The translations under genes and the position numbers were made by a program. The notes beneath the pieces are model-generated. The model was not told the DNA's origin. It saw only the letters and a list, made by a program, of their open reading frames with translations, and searched no databases. A stretch of DNA of 52,392 bases from contig JABWAU010000010.1 of NCBI GenBank assembly GCA_013360875.1, forward strand, positions 1 through 52,392. Reading direction: 5' to 3'. Of the stretch, positions 32,240-40,794 are shown piece after piece; position 1 is the first letter of the stretch; every line of letters starts with the position of its first letter. Origin of the DNA: Anaerolineales bacterium. Its GTDB lineage: Bacteria; Chloroflexota; Anaerolineae; Anaerolineales; Villigracilaceae.

Positions 32240-33030
32240 ACTTCATCAAAAAATACTGGGCGATCTTCCAGATCACGCTCATCAACAGCCTGGCGTATCC
32301 CGGCGAATTGATCGGGCGCAGTCTGATGATCGTGCCTTTCATGTGGATCTTCTACCAGTTGTGGAAGGTCACGTTCGCCGCGGCAGGCGCGGACACGCTC
32401 AACGGCATGACCCTCTACAGCACGATGTGGTACCTGATGATGGCGGAGACCATCGAACTCAGCCGCCCGCGGCTGGCAAACGTGATCTCGGATAATGTCA
32501 AGGACGGTTCCATCGCCTACATCCTCAACAAGCCGTATAACTTCCTGCTCTACCAGTTCAGCAGTTCGATGGGGGAAACCGTTTTCCGCGCGCTGATGAA
32601 CGCGGTCTTCGGCGGGATCGTCGTCTGGTGGCTGGTGGGGGCGCCGCCTGCAGCGACCGGGTGGGCGTTCGCCCTCGTTGCCCTGCTCGGCACGTGGATC
32701 ATGAATTTCTGTATCGCTTGTCTCATCGGGTTGTCCGCTTTTCTCGTGGAAGAGGTCTCGCCGTTTTTGTGGATCTATCAAAAATTCGTTTTCATCCTGG
32801 GAGGTTTTCTCATCCCGCTCGATTTTTACCCGCACTGGCTTCAAGCCATTGCAAAGGCGCTTCCGTTCGCTTACATGATCTATGGACCCTCGAAACTGTT
32901 CGTCGCGCCTTCGGTGGATTTGCTCGCAAACATTCTTTCGATGCAATTCGTTTGGATCGCCGTCCTCGGCTCGATCCTGGTCCTGTCCTATCGCCGCGGC
33001 GTGGCATATCTCACGGTGAATGGAGGGTAG
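32236..33030 (+). CDS. ABC-2 family permease (PF06182-like), first of pair
   Basis: A 264-aa membrane protein with six predicted helices. The N-terminus (ITLINSLAYPGELIGRSLMI) and the central loop (VISDNVKDGSIAYILNKPYN) are typical of ABC-2 permeases of the DUF990/PF06182 type. In these, two permeases and one ATPase form an exporter. It starts 4 bp inside the HD-domain gene. Its partner follows after a palindromic repeat. No ABC ATPase gene lies next to them in this window. Substrate unknown. Confidence 0.82.
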   Translation: MNFIKKYWAIFQITLINSLAYPGELIGRSLMIVPFMWIFYQLWKVTFAAAGADTLNGMTLYSTMWYLMMAETIELSRPRLANVISDNVKDGSIAYILNKPYNFLLYQFSSSMGETVFRALMNAVFGGIVVWWLVGAPPAATGWAFALVALLGTWIMNFCIACLIGLSAFLVEEVSPFLWIYQKFVFILGGFLIPLDFYPHWLQAIAKALPFAYMIYGPSKLFVAPSVDLLANILSMQFVWIAVLGSILVLSYRRGVAYLTVNGG

Positions 33031-33032
33031 AT

Positions 33033-33151
33033 GTCATTGCGAGTGGCGCCTCGCGCTGAGCGGAGGACGAAGTCCGTAGTCGAAGCGGCATCACGAAGCA
33101 ATCTCCAACCTGGCGAGGAGATTGCTTCGTCGCTCCGCTCCTCGCAATGAC
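33033..33151. repeat. Palindromic repeat, GTCATTGCGAG-family copy C
   Basis: Ends GTCATTGCGA (33033-33042) and TCGCAATGAC (33142-33151). Subterminal CACGAAGCAATCTCC faces GGAGATTGCTTCGTCGCTCC. It lies between the two permease genes and ends 14 nt before the second start. Confidence 0.9.
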
Positions 33152-33165
33152 GGAAGAAAATAATT

Positions 33166-33948
33166 ATGAACCACCTCAAATTCCTCCTCGCGATATGGAA
33201 AGCCAACCTGCAATCCGTGATGGAGTATCGCGTTTCGTTCCTCACGCAGGTCGTCGGCATGATGCTCAACAACTTCATCTACTTCGCCATCTGGATCGTG
33301 TTCTTCGACCGCTTCAAGGACGTGCGCGGTTGGGGTATCAACGACATGTACGTGACGTTCGGCGTGCTTGCCAGCGCGTTCGGGCTGGTCTCGCTCCTGT
33401 TCGGCAACGCGTTCACGCTCGGCGACATCATCAACAACGGGCGGCTCGATTACTACCTCTCGCTTCCGCGTCCCGTTTTGCTCCACGCGGTTTCCAGCCG
33501 CATGATCTCCAGCGGCATGGGCGATTTCACCTACGGTTTTCTAAGTTACGCGGTCTCCGGTCCATTCACGTGGGATGGCTTGCTCCGCTTCGTTCTCGCC
33601 ATCCTGCTGGCGGCGGTCGTCTTTGCCGCGTTCCTGATCCTGGTCAACAGCCTCGCCTTCTGGATGGGGATCGTTTCGAGTTTCGCCAACCTGATGCTGA
33701 ACGCCATGATCACTTTCGGCATCTACCCCATCACGCTCTTCGACAACTACGCTAAACTGATCCTGTTTACGGTCATCCCTGCCGCGTTGATGGGCGCGGT
33801 GCCTGCCGAATACATCCGCTCCGCCTCGTGGCAGATCCTGGCTCAACTCCTGCTCGGGGCGGCGATCTTGCTCGGGTTGGCGGTGACAGTTTTCAGGTCG
33901 GGATTGAAGCGGTATGAGTCGGGAAGCGCGATCCAGGTTGAAGTGTAA
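33166..33948 (+). CDS. ABC-2 family permease (PF06182-like), second of pair
   Basis: A 260-aa membrane protein with six helices. Typical features are KANLQSVMEYRVSFLTQVVG at the N-terminus, the GDIINNGRLDYYLSLPRPVL loop and the helix-rich C-terminus. It is the second half-permease of a presumed heterodimeric exporter with the gene at 32236. The start lies 14 nt past repeat copy C, which provides no strong ribosome-binding site (only GGAAG). The ATPase is not in the window next to it; in related genomes it is usually the first gene. Confidence 0.82.
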   Translation: MNHLKFLLAIWKANLQSVMEYRVSFLTQVVGMMLNNFIYFAIWIVFFDRFKDVRGWGINDMYVTFGVLASAFGLVSLLFGNAFTLGDIINNGRLDYYLSLPRPVLLHAVSSRMISSGMGDFTYGFLSYAVSGPFTWDGLLRFVLAILLAAVVFAAFLILVNSLAFWMGIVSSFANLMLNAMITFGIYPITLFDNYAKLILFTVIPAALMGAVPAEYIRSASWQILAQLLLGAAILLGLAVTVFRSGLKRYESGSAIQVEV

Positions 33949-33985
33949 CGCGGGATTCATCTCGTATAGAGGAGGCGCAGAATCA

Positions 33986-34519
33986 ATGACCCTCAAAGAA
34001 GAACTTGTCCGCGAGATGGAGAATACGCGTCGGGACTTTCATCACTTGCTGGATTCCGTTCCCGAAGACTTCTACCACCTTCCGAGCGACAACCCCGCGT
34101 GGACGGTCGGCGAGGTGCTGTTCCACATGTCGCTTGCGCCGCGCTTCCTGACCGCCGACCTGCGCCTTCTCCTCGGTCAGGCGTGGATCGCGAGGATCAT
34201 TGGGGCGCTTCTCCCCAAATCCCTGTTCGACAGGTTGAACGAGTATTTTACAAAACGCTGGGCAAGCCGGGTCATGACGCGCGAAAAACTGCGGCGCGCC
34301 TACGACGTGGCGCACGACAATGCCAGGCGCTCCCTGGACAAACTCGAAGAGGATGATTTTGGAAAATCATTGGAATATCCAAACTACGACGAACTTCTTT
34401 CCGGCGTCGTGAGCGTGGAAAAGTTATATCGTTACATCACGATCCACTTCAACGCGCACGCCGAACAGATCCGCAGGATCATCGAACCCGGCACAGACCG
34501 TCCGAATTCCGCCAAATGA
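33986..34519 (+). CDS. DinB-like four-helix protein
   Basis: A 177-aa protein fitting the DinB/YfiT superfamily. A four-helix bundle would bind one metal through His residues; candidates are His46-47 in GEVLFHMSLAP and the FNAHAEQIRRI histidine near residue 160. The N-terminal pattern (ELVREMENTRRDFHHLLDSV) and the DNPAWTVGEVLFH segment are family hallmarks. Members act as thiol transferases or are unknown. The ATG at 33986 has GAGGAGG upstream. It follows the permease by 37 bp and may be in the same transcript. Confidence 0.75.
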   Translation: MTLKEELVREMENTRRDFHHLLDSVPEDFYHLPSDNPAWTVGEVLFHMSLAPRFLTADLRLLLGQAWIARIIGALLPKSLFDRLNEYFTKRWASRVMTREKLRRAYDVAHDNARRSLDKLEEDDFGKSLEYPNYDELLSGVVSVEKLYRYITIHFNAHAEQIRRIIEPGTDRPNSAK

Positions 34520-34576
34520 ATGTTCCCTATGCCTGCGGCTTATTTTGGATTGCTGCGATTAACCATTTTCAGGTTA

Positions 34577-34680
34577 TCACGAAAATCTCGCGTAGGCTGC
34601 GCTCTCCCCTGGCACTTGCACGCCAGGGCAAGTGTAGCGTAAAACTGGCGTTAGAGAACGCCAGTTACGCGCTTTCGTGA
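34577..34680. repeat. Palindromic element with 50-bp core, copy 2
   Basis: Ends TCACGAAA (34577-34584) and TTTCGTGA (34673-34680). The core 34590-34640 matches the reverse complement of 19822-19873. A strong CTGGCGT/ACGCCAG hairpin follows. It lies in the 387-bp gene-free gap 34520-34906. Confidence 0.72.
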
Positions 34681-34719
34681 AGTACTAAAATTTGTCTTTC
34701 CTGGGCGGATCACCTACGG

Positions 34720-34850
34720 TTTTCTTCGCGCACTTCGCGGTGAGGAATTTGTTTTTTCAGGAGACTCACGGATGACACAGATTTTTTCCGTGTGTCTCCG
34801 CGTAAATCCGCGCTGTCCGTGTCCAGAATCACGGGAAGTCCCATAGAGCC
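34720..34850. repeat. Degenerate repeat region before the DUF4129 operon
   Basis: Contains CTTCGCGCACTTCGCGGTGA followed by an ACGGATGACACAGATTTTTT/CCGTGTGTCTCCGCG palindromic stretch, similar in style to the CCGCGAAG family. No gene is seen. A TGGTAAAAT extended -10-like box lies at 34885-34893 just before the operon. Confidence 0.45.
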
Positions 34851-34906
34851 CGCGTTACGAGGGGGGGCAGGCGGATAACCCCGATGGTAAAATTCCATTT
34901 GCTCCT

Positions 34907-35794
34907 ATGCGTTCCCTTTTCGAGAAGAAATCCTGGGTGTTGCTGCTGTCGGTGCTTGCTTTGGGGGCGTTGACGGCGCTCGCTGTCAGCGTGGGGGATG
35001 TTTATTTTGGCGGCGCCCAGCCCATCGGTCGGGAGGAGACGGAGGAGCCGGCGCGTCTGCCTCCGCTCAATTTGGGACCGATCAACGAAGTGACCGTCCC
35101 ATCCCAGATCGCCCTTTGGATTGCGCTGGTTGTGCTGGTCGCGCTGGTCGGGGTTTTGCTTTCGCCGGAGGCGCGCCGGAGGATGATCCGCATTCTCGTT
35201 CGGACGGCGTTTACCGTGTGGGCGTTGTATATTCTGCTCGATCGTTATCCCGAAGTGTTCGGTTTTTTGACCCCTATTTTGCAAGGCGGTTTCTCGGGTC
35301 CACAATCACTCGAAGGGGACGCGGGAGTTCCTCCGCCGGTCTTCACGCCGCCGCAAGAATATCCGATTCTATCATATGCGGTCAGCCTGCTGGTTGTCCT
35401 TGCGGTTGCATTTCTGGGATGGCGGGCGTACCTCGCATGGCAAGCGTTGACTCCGCGCCCTTCGACCTCGTTGCAAAGCCTTGCCCGTATTGCGCGCGCT
35501 TCCCTGCGCGATCTGTCTTCCGGGCGGGAAACGTCCGACGTGATCATGAATTGTTACTTCCGCATGAGCGACGTGGTGGCGGATAAACGAAACCTGCATC
35601 GCGGCCTGGACATGACCCCGGCAGAGTTTGCCCTTCGGCTGGAGGAGGCGGGCTTGCCCGGCGACGCAGTACGGAGGTTGACGCGTTTGTTCGAAGCCGT
35701 GCGTTATGGGAAACGAAAAGCGGGCCCGCAGGACGTCAACGAGGCGATTGCCTGTTTGACGACCATCCTCCAATATTGCGGAGAGCCAGTATGA
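34907..35794 (+). CDS. DUF4129 membrane protein
   Basis: A 295-aa protein. It has an N-terminal signal-like helix (about 9-30), two further helices (66-84, 98-112) and one near 155-175. The C-terminal cytosolic domain (about 195-290) shows the DUF4129 pattern SLRDLSSGRETSDVIMNCYF, RGLDMTPAEFALRLEEAGLP and LTRLFEAVRYGKR. DUF4129 genes regularly accompany MoxR, DUF58 and transglutaminase genes; function is unknown, perhaps assembly or quality control of envelope complexes. It is the first gene of the operon, overlapping the next by 4 bp. Confidence 0.85.
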   Translation: MRSLFEKKSWVLLLSVLALGALTALAVSVGDVYFGGAQPIGREETEEPARLPPLNLGPINEVTVPSQIALWIALVVLVALVGVLLSPEARRRMIRILVRTAFTVWALYILLDRYPEVFGFLTPILQGGFSGPQSLEGDAGVPPPVFTPPQEYPILSYAVSLLVVLAVAFLGWRAYLAWQALTPRPSTSLQSLARIARASLRDLSSGRETSDVIMNCYFRMSDVVADKRNLHRGLDMTPAEFALRLEEAGLPGDAVRRLTRLFEAVRYGKRKAGPQDVNEAIACLTTILQYCGEPV

Positions 35795-36402
35795 CCGCCC
35801 GGCGGAATCTCGCCATTGCCGGGATAGCCGTCGTCGTCATCCTGCTGGCGTTCCCGCTGCGCGTGGCGGTCTACGAAACGATCATCGTCCCGGTTGCGTA
35901 CGCGCTGTGGGTGTTGGGGTTGTTTTACCGTTCAGTGGATCAGTTCATCTGGTGGATCATTGCCCTGTTCATTGTGCTGGCGGTGCTCCTCCGCAGTCTT
36001 CGACCGCCCCGCAGGATCAGGAAAGGGAGGCGGTTCAAAAACAGACCGGTCTTTGGGCAGGTGGAGGGGCTTTCGATCTGGATGAAACGCACCGGGCGCG
36101 GGACGTATTTCAAATGGCTGGTCGCAAACCGCCTGGGGAAGATCGCGCACGAGATCCTTTTGCAGCGCATGGGAGGAAAACCCCGTTCCTTCTTCGACCC
36201 GCTTGCCGGTCCCGATTGGACGCCGGACGCGGACGTTCAGGCGTATCTCGAATCGGGCTTGAAGGGTTCGTTCGCGGATTATCCTCAGGGGCGGCGGTTC
36301 TTTTCGAAACCCAGCCGGACGCCTTTGGACCATGACGTGAACGATGTGATCGGGTTCCTTGAATCGCAGGTTGGAAACCAACAAGACGACAACCGCTTCT
36401 AA
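35791..36402 (+). CDS. Membrane protein of the MoxR/DUF58 operon
   Basis: A 203-aa protein with two N-terminal helices (about 8-28 and 45-72) and a basic cytosolic region. The C-terminal part (SRTPLDHDVNDVIGFLESQV) is not recognised. Its place between DUF4129 and MoxR and the ATGA overlap with the former suggest it works with them. GGAG lies 8 nt before the ATG at 35791. No known family was recognised. Confidence 0.7.
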   Translation: MTARRNLAIAGIAVVVILLAFPLRVAVYETIIVPVAYALWVLGLFYRSVDQFIWWIIALFIVLAVLLRSLRPPRRIRKGRRFKNRPVFGQVEGLSIWMKRTGRGTYFKWLVANRLGKIAHEILLQRMGGKPRSFFDPLAGPDWTPDADVQAYLESGLKGSFADYPQGRRFFSKPSRTPLDHDVNDVIGFLESQVGNQQDDNRF

Positions 36403-36423
36403 AGCAGCTGTCGCCTGTTTCGA

Positions 36424-37389
36424 ATGGAGAACAACGTGACCGAATTATCGAACGTATCCAAAGTAGGAAGGCAGGTCATCGCGGAGGTGGAGCGCGCCGT
36501 CGTCGGCAAGCGCGACCTGCTCGAGATGATGATGGCGTCCGTGCTGGCGGGCGGACACATTCTGCTCGAGGATTTCCCCGGTCTGGGCAAGACTCTTGTC
36601 GCGCGCAGTTTTGCCACCGCGCTCGGATTGCAATTCAAACGCATCCAGTTCACGCCCGACCTTCTGCCCGGCGACATCACCGGCGGATACATCTACAATC
36701 GCACGAAGAACAAATTCGAACTCCGCAAGGGACCGGTCTTCGCCAACATCATCCTCGCCGACGAGATCAACCGCGCCTCGCCAAAGACGCAATCCGCGTT
36801 GCTCGAAGCCATGCAGGAGGGACAGGTTACCATCGAAGGCGGGACGCTTCGTTTGCCCGAACCGTTCCTCGTGCTTGCCACGCAGAATCCCATCGAATAC
36901 GAAGGCACGTTCCCGCTGCCCGAAGCGCAACTGGATCGCTTCATGCTGAAACTCAGGGTCGGCTATCCGAGCATCGAGGAGGAGAAGTTGATCCTGCGCC
37001 GCCGCCGCGAACGCAGGCAGGATGAAGTGTTATTGAGCGAAGTTACAAAAGCGAAACAATTGATGGAAATGCGCGCCGCGGTCGAGACCGTCCACGTGGA
37101 TGCCGATCTCGAAGAATACATCGCGTCGCTCATTCATGCCACCCGCGCGGATCGCCGCGTGGCGGTCGGCGCGAGCCCGCGCGGGTCGCTGGCGTTTCTC
37201 AAGATGGCGCGCGCCAACGCCGCGCTCGAGGGTCGCGAGTATGTCACGCCTGACGACATCAAGCGTTATGCGGCGCCGGTGCTGGGTCATCGCATCCTCC
37301 TCCAGCCCGAATATTGGATGGCGAACTCCGTCACCGACGAGGTCATCCGCGACGCGTTGGCGAAGACGCCGGTTCCGGTGGTCAAATAG
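36424..37389 (+). CDS. MoxR-family AAA+ ATPase
   Basis: A 321-aa ATPase. Walker A is GHILLEDFPGLGKTLVARSF (about residues 40-59), Walker B IILADEINRASPKTQSALLE (about 108-127), sensor 1 VLATQNPIEYEGTF, with a C-terminal lid domain. MoxR proteins act as chaperone-like ATPases that mature or activate partner complexes, often with DUF58/VWA partners encoded next door, as here. The N-terminus (SKVGRQVIAEVERAVVGKRD) is standard, and length is normal. It lies 21 bp after the membrane protein gene. Confidence 0.95.
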   Translation: MENNVTELSNVSKVGRQVIAEVERAVVGKRDLLEMMMASVLAGGHILLEDFPGLGKTLVARSFATALGLQFKRIQFTPDLLPGDITGGYIYNRTKNKFELRKGPVFANIILADEINRASPKTQSALLEAMQEGQVTIEGGTLRLPEPFLVLATQNPIEYEGTFPLPEAQLDRFMLKLRVGYPSIEEEKLILRRRRERRQDEVLLSEVTKAKQLMEMRAAVETVHVDADLEEYIASLIHATRADRRVAVGASPRGSLAFLKMARANAALEGREYVTPDDIKRYAAPVLGHRILLQPEYWMANSVTDEVIRDALAKTPVPVVK

Positions 37390-37415
37390 TCGGGTCGTTG
37401 CCTGGTCAGATAGTC

Positions 37416-38696
37416 GTGTCACGTTCTTTATTCCTCGGCGTCATCACATACGCTCTTCTGCTTGCAGGCATGGCAACCGTGAGCGGCGGGATGTTCGCGT
37501 TGATGCTTCCGCTGGTCGTCTATCTGCTGGCAGGATTTTTGTTCGCGCCCGACGAGATCAAACTCGAAGCGACGCGCCATCTGAACGCGGAGCGCGTCCT
37601 GCCGCATAGCGAGGTTCAAGTGACGGTGACGATCACGAATCGAGGCTCGTATTTGGAGGAGGTCCTGGTCGAGGACGTTTTGCCCGCAGACTTGAAGATC
37701 GCTTCGGGGCTTAACCGACACCTGATCCGGCTTCCGAAAGGCTCCTCCTGCGCCTTCACCTACACTGTGACCGGTCCGCGCGGCGGATATGGATTCGAAA
37801 AGGTGCGGGCGAGGGTCAACGATCATTTGGGAGTGACCAGCCGCGAGGTCGCGATCGAAGCGAAGGGTCAGTTGTTCGTCTTCCCGCCGGTCATGCGCCT
37901 GCGCCGCGTTGCCATCCGCCCGAGACGGACGCGTGTTTATGCGGGGACGATCCCTGCGCGGGCGGGCGGCTCCGGCACGGATTTCTTCGGAGTGCGCGAA
38001 TATCAGCCGGGCGATCCGCCGCGCGCGATCAACTGGCGGGCGAGCGCGCATACGTTGAACGAGTTGTATGCGAATGAATATCAACAGGAGCGCGTGGCAG
38101 ACGTGGGCATTGTGCTGGACGGTCGTTTGCGGACGAACGAGTTTGCGCTCGGACATTCGCTGTTCGAGTATTCGGTGCAAGCCGCGGCGGCGATCGCGGA
38201 CGCGTTGCTGACGCAGGGCAACCGCGTGGGCTTGCTCGTGTATGCGATGTTCCTGCGTTGGACGGTTCCCGGTTACGGCAAGGTGCAGCGCGAACGGATC
38301 TTGCACTCGTTGGCGCACGCCAGGCCGGGCGGAAGCGAAGTGTTCTCCAATCTGGGGAACCTTCCGACGCAGTTGTTTCCGCCTGAGTCGCAGATCATCC
38401 TGGTCTCGCCGCTGCTGGCGGAGGATTTGCTTCCGCTCGTGCAAATGCGCGCCCAAGGGTATCAGGTGTTGGCGGTCAGCCCCGACCCGGTGAAGTTCGA
38501 ACTCTCGTATTTGAAAAAGGATCAAAGCGTGATACTGGCTTCGCGCGTGATCCAATTGGAACGCAGACTATTGCTGCAAAAAGTCCAGCGCGCGGGCATT
38601 CAGGTGTTGGATTGGGACGTGAGCGAACCGTTCGATCAGGTCGTGATGCGGAGGTTGAGTCGTCCGCCGGCCCGGCTGCGGGCGGTGGGCAGGTAA
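37416..38696 (+). CDS. DUF58 protein
   Basis: A 426-aa protein. Two N-terminal membrane helices (about 4-40) are followed by an extracellular-like beta domain (QVTVTITNRGSYLEEVLVED). The DUF58 signature FGVREYQPGDPPRAINWRAS lies at about 190-210, followed by a von Willebrand A-like region (VADVGIVLDGRLRTNEF). DUF58 proteins are partners of MoxR ATPases. GTG 37416 is taken as the start because the hydrophobic N-terminus begins there, though no ribosome-binding site is evident; upstream in-frame codons overlap moxR. Confidence 0.85.
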   Translation: MSRSLFLGVITYALLLAGMATVSGGMFALMLPLVVYLLAGFLFAPDEIKLEATRHLNAERVLPHSEVQVTVTITNRGSYLEEVLVEDVLPADLKIASGLNRHLIRLPKGSSCAFTYTVTGPRGGYGFEKVRARVNDHLGVTSREVAIEAKGQLFVFPPVMRLRRVAIRPRRTRVYAGTIPARAGGSGTDFFGVREYQPGDPPRAINWRASAHTLNELYANEYQQERVADVGIVLDGRLRTNEFALGHSLFEYSVQAAAAIADALLTQGNRVGLLVYAMFLRWTVPGYGKVQRERILHSLAHARPGGSEVFSNLGNLPTQLFPPESQIILVSPLLAEDLLPLVQMRAQGYQVLAVSPDPVKFELSYLKKDQSVILASRVIQLERRLLLQKVQRAGIQVLDWDVSEPFDQVVMRRLSRPPARLRAVGR

Positions 38697-38750
38697 ATGG
38701 AGGGGTGGGATCGTCCCGCTCAAATGCGATGGAAATAGGATGAGGTCGAG

Positions 38751-39245
38751 TTGACAATCATTGCGATGGTATTGAGCATCCTCACAGGGATCGTCTCTCT
38801 TGCTTATGGGTATTCGCAGGAGGGACTTGCCGACCCTGCCCGCTGGATCGTGTTGATGGGAATCGTCTGGCTGCTGGCGCACTGGCGAAGGTATTACTGG
38901 TTTTCGTCCGTCGCCTTGTTGCTGATGATCTTCGCCGCGGCGTATGGCGTCTGGCGGGAATTCCCTGCGGTGTGGATGATACTCGGCACGCTCGGCGGTC
39001 TGCTCGGCTGGGACCTATCCGATTTTGCGATGCGCCTGCGTTACGCCGCGCCGACGGATGATGTCGAAGGCATGGAACGGCGTCACCTGGCGCGTGTGGG
39101 GATTGTCGCCGCGCTGGGATTGGGCCTCGCGTACCTGAGCGCGGTGGTTCAATTCAGGCGATTGACATTCGAGGTGGCGGTGGGTTTGATTTTGTTGACG
39201 GCGCTGGGGTTGACGCGACTGGTGATGCGGTTGAGGAGGTATTGA
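38751..39245 (+). CDS. Four-helix membrane protein at the end of the MoxR operon
   Basis: A 164-aa protein with about four or five hydrophobic helices and no recognised domain. TTG 38751 is favoured because GAGG precedes it by five nt; ATG 38766 is an alternative. Its position after DUF58 suggests it belongs to the same membrane complex. The C-terminus is a short basic tail (LVMRLRRY). Confidence 0.65.
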   Translation: MTIIAMVLSILTGIVSLAYGYSQEGLADPARWIVLMGIVWLLAHWRRYYWFSSVALLLMIFAAAYGVWREFPAVWMILGTLGGLLGWDLSDFAMRLRYAAPTDDVEGMERRHLARVGIVAALGLGLAYLSAVVQFRRLTFEVAVGLILLTALGLTRLVMRLRRY

Positions 39246-39284
39246 ATCTGGAGGAGGCCATGTACATGATACAGCCGCTTCCAT

Positions 39285-40250
39285 TTATCGGATGCGGCTC
39301 ATATCGAAGTTGTTCATGTGCCACTGGCTTGCCTTTCGAAATGCCGCCGCATCCCGCTCCGTAGATTGTCCTGCAGTCTTGTCTGCGATCGTCTGTAATG
39401 TTGATGCTACATTATCCGGGAAGACATATCGGACATTGTAGAGGACATCGTTGCCGTCTGTAAGGATGATGAAGCAGCTGCCCACCTGTCGCAGTCGCTG
39501 CAACAACCAGTATCCCGAGATGGGACTTGCCTTCTCCGGGGTGAATGTGGGCAGAAATGATTCGCCCCGCCATGGATCGGTGGGGTTATCCATTATCAGA
39601 ACATAATGGGCTACGATCGAGCCATAAGGAGTGTCGGACCATATCGGCTCCCACTTGGACGACATCCTGTTCGACAACCCCTCTGGAAACTCGGCGCGTC
39701 GGACAGATCGCACGATGGCTATCCCGATCTGCAGTCCATCACGGACGAGTTGAACCGCCCTCTCGTTCTGAAGGTGTCCCACCATGATCGGGTGCAGGGT
39801 CGTGGCGGCGGTGGACCAGGAAGGAAATTGGAACAAATGCCCCCAGTCCTCCCAGTGATCCTTGCGTTGCCGCGCGTCGAATTTTTCTGCATCAACAGAA
39901 AGAATAAGATCGAGCACTTCTTCGGCGGTCTTATATTGCAAGCCGCAGCAAAGCGCCCCGGATTTCGCCAAGAGCAGGTCCAAATCGTCGGGCGCTTTTC
40001 CAAGCGCTTCCTCGATGGCAGAGACAAGTTGCGCGGCATCCACAGTGTTTGTTTGCAACACTTCCCGGTCCCCAAGCCACTCCAGACGGACGGTCCGATC
40101 CGCGATGCGTGAGGCTTCATCAATGAATTGCCTCGCAGAATGATGCGGGTCAGCCAATCCAAGAGCCAACCGTGGCTTCCTGCCGGCTGAGGAAGGCGTC
40201 TGTTGCGACTCATCCCCTTTTCCGCCAAAGAGTTTTTTGAAGGCGTTCAT
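39285..40250 (-). CDS. Unrecognised 321-aa protein
   Basis: A soluble protein with no signal peptide. The N-terminus MNAFKKLFGGKGDE is basic and amphipathic, followed by a Ser/Gln/Pro linker. A helical middle (ALGKAPDDLDLLLAKSGALC) has TPR-like spacing, and the C-terminal half is alpha/beta. I recognise no family. It is transcribed toward the MoxR operon and shares no operon neighbour. A possible promoter (TTGCGC, 16 bp, TATACT) lies at 40387-40414, which would imply a leader of about 130 nt. Confidence 0.65.
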   Translation of the reverse strand: MNAFKKLFGGKGDESQQTPSSAGRKPRLALGLADPHHSARQFIDEASRIADRTVRLEWLGDREVLQTNTVDAAQLVSAIEEALGKAPDDLDLLLAKSGALCCGLQYKTAEEVLDLILSVDAEKFDARQRKDHWEDWGHLFQFPSWSTAATTLHPIMVGHLQNERAVQLVRDGLQIGIAIVRSVRRAEFPEGLSNRMSSKWEPIWSDTPYGSIVAHYVLIMDNPTDPWRGESFLPTFTPEKASPISGYWLLQRLRQVGSCFIILTDGNDVLYNVRYVFPDNVASTLQTIADKTAGQSTERDAAAFRKASQWHMNNFDMSRIR

Positions 40251-40386
40251 CTATTTTTTTCCTTTTCCGTTTCGTTGTCACAATCGGAAAACAGAATTGC
40301 TTTACGCCAGACGAGGCTCCGACCTCCGGCGTGCCGCAGAAGATGAGGGCATCGTTTGGAACGAAAGAAAAATGGGCGCTGGCGTG

Positions 40387-40414
40387 AGTATACTCCGAAA
40401 AGACGGGCGCGCAA
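40387..40414 (-). promoter_or_regulatory. Possible promoter upstream of the 321-aa protein gene
   Basis: Minus strand TTGCGC, 16-bp spacer, TATACT. The 40251-40545 gap is otherwise without a gene that I can support. Confidence 0.35.
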
Positions 40415-40545
40415 GTTCCCTGTGACAATGCAATGGCGGGCGACGTGTACCTGCGCCGACCTCGTAGCGCTCTGTGATCGCCGCGGCTGGCGATAAGGTT
40501 GAGGTGATTTTGGTAAGTTGGGATTAACAGAGGGGTGAGTTTCAA

Positions 40546-40794
40546 TTAAGTGTTTTCGGCAACGATATTGTATATCCTGTCAATTCCGCCATCCGGAACA
40601 TACTGAAGCATATTGACTAATTTATCCGTCATTTGTTTGCGGTTATAGAACAACAAACTGAAAGTATCTGCAACGTCAAGCCAGGATGGGAGTTCGATTT
40701 CTTCCTTTATTACACGATTTAACTGTCCCAAAACCATATCTCCACAATACTGAAGATTGTTTTTTATGTATTCGATCTTGATGTGCCTGTCCAT
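40546..40794 (-). CDS. Unrecognised 82-aa protein in AT-rich DNA
   Basis: A small acidic alpha-helical protein (HIKIEYIKNNLQYCGDMVLG, then VADTFSLLFYNRKQMTDKLV). AAAGGAG lies 7 nt before the ATG at 40794; the open frame extends to 40956 but without a ribosome-binding site. The local base composition (about 40% G+C) is clearly lower than the neighbours, suggesting recent acquisition. No family was recognised. Confidence 0.65.
   Translation of the reverse strand: MDRHIKIEYIKNNLQYCGDMVLGQLNRVIKEEIELPSWLDVADTFSLLFYNRKQMTDKLVNMLQYVPDGGIDRIYNIVAENT

Noticed and set aside
39260-39362. Short plus-strand frame with a strong GGAGGAGG site before ATG 39260.
   Set aside because: It encodes only 34 residues of low-complexity character and is antisense to the end of the 321-aa protein gene; no support beyond the ribosome-binding site.
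40251-40545. Open minus-strand frame ending at 40210, upstream of and overlapping the start of the 321-aa protein gene.
   Set aside because: Composition is unlike a protein, no ribosome-binding site, and it overlaps a plausible promoter and leader.
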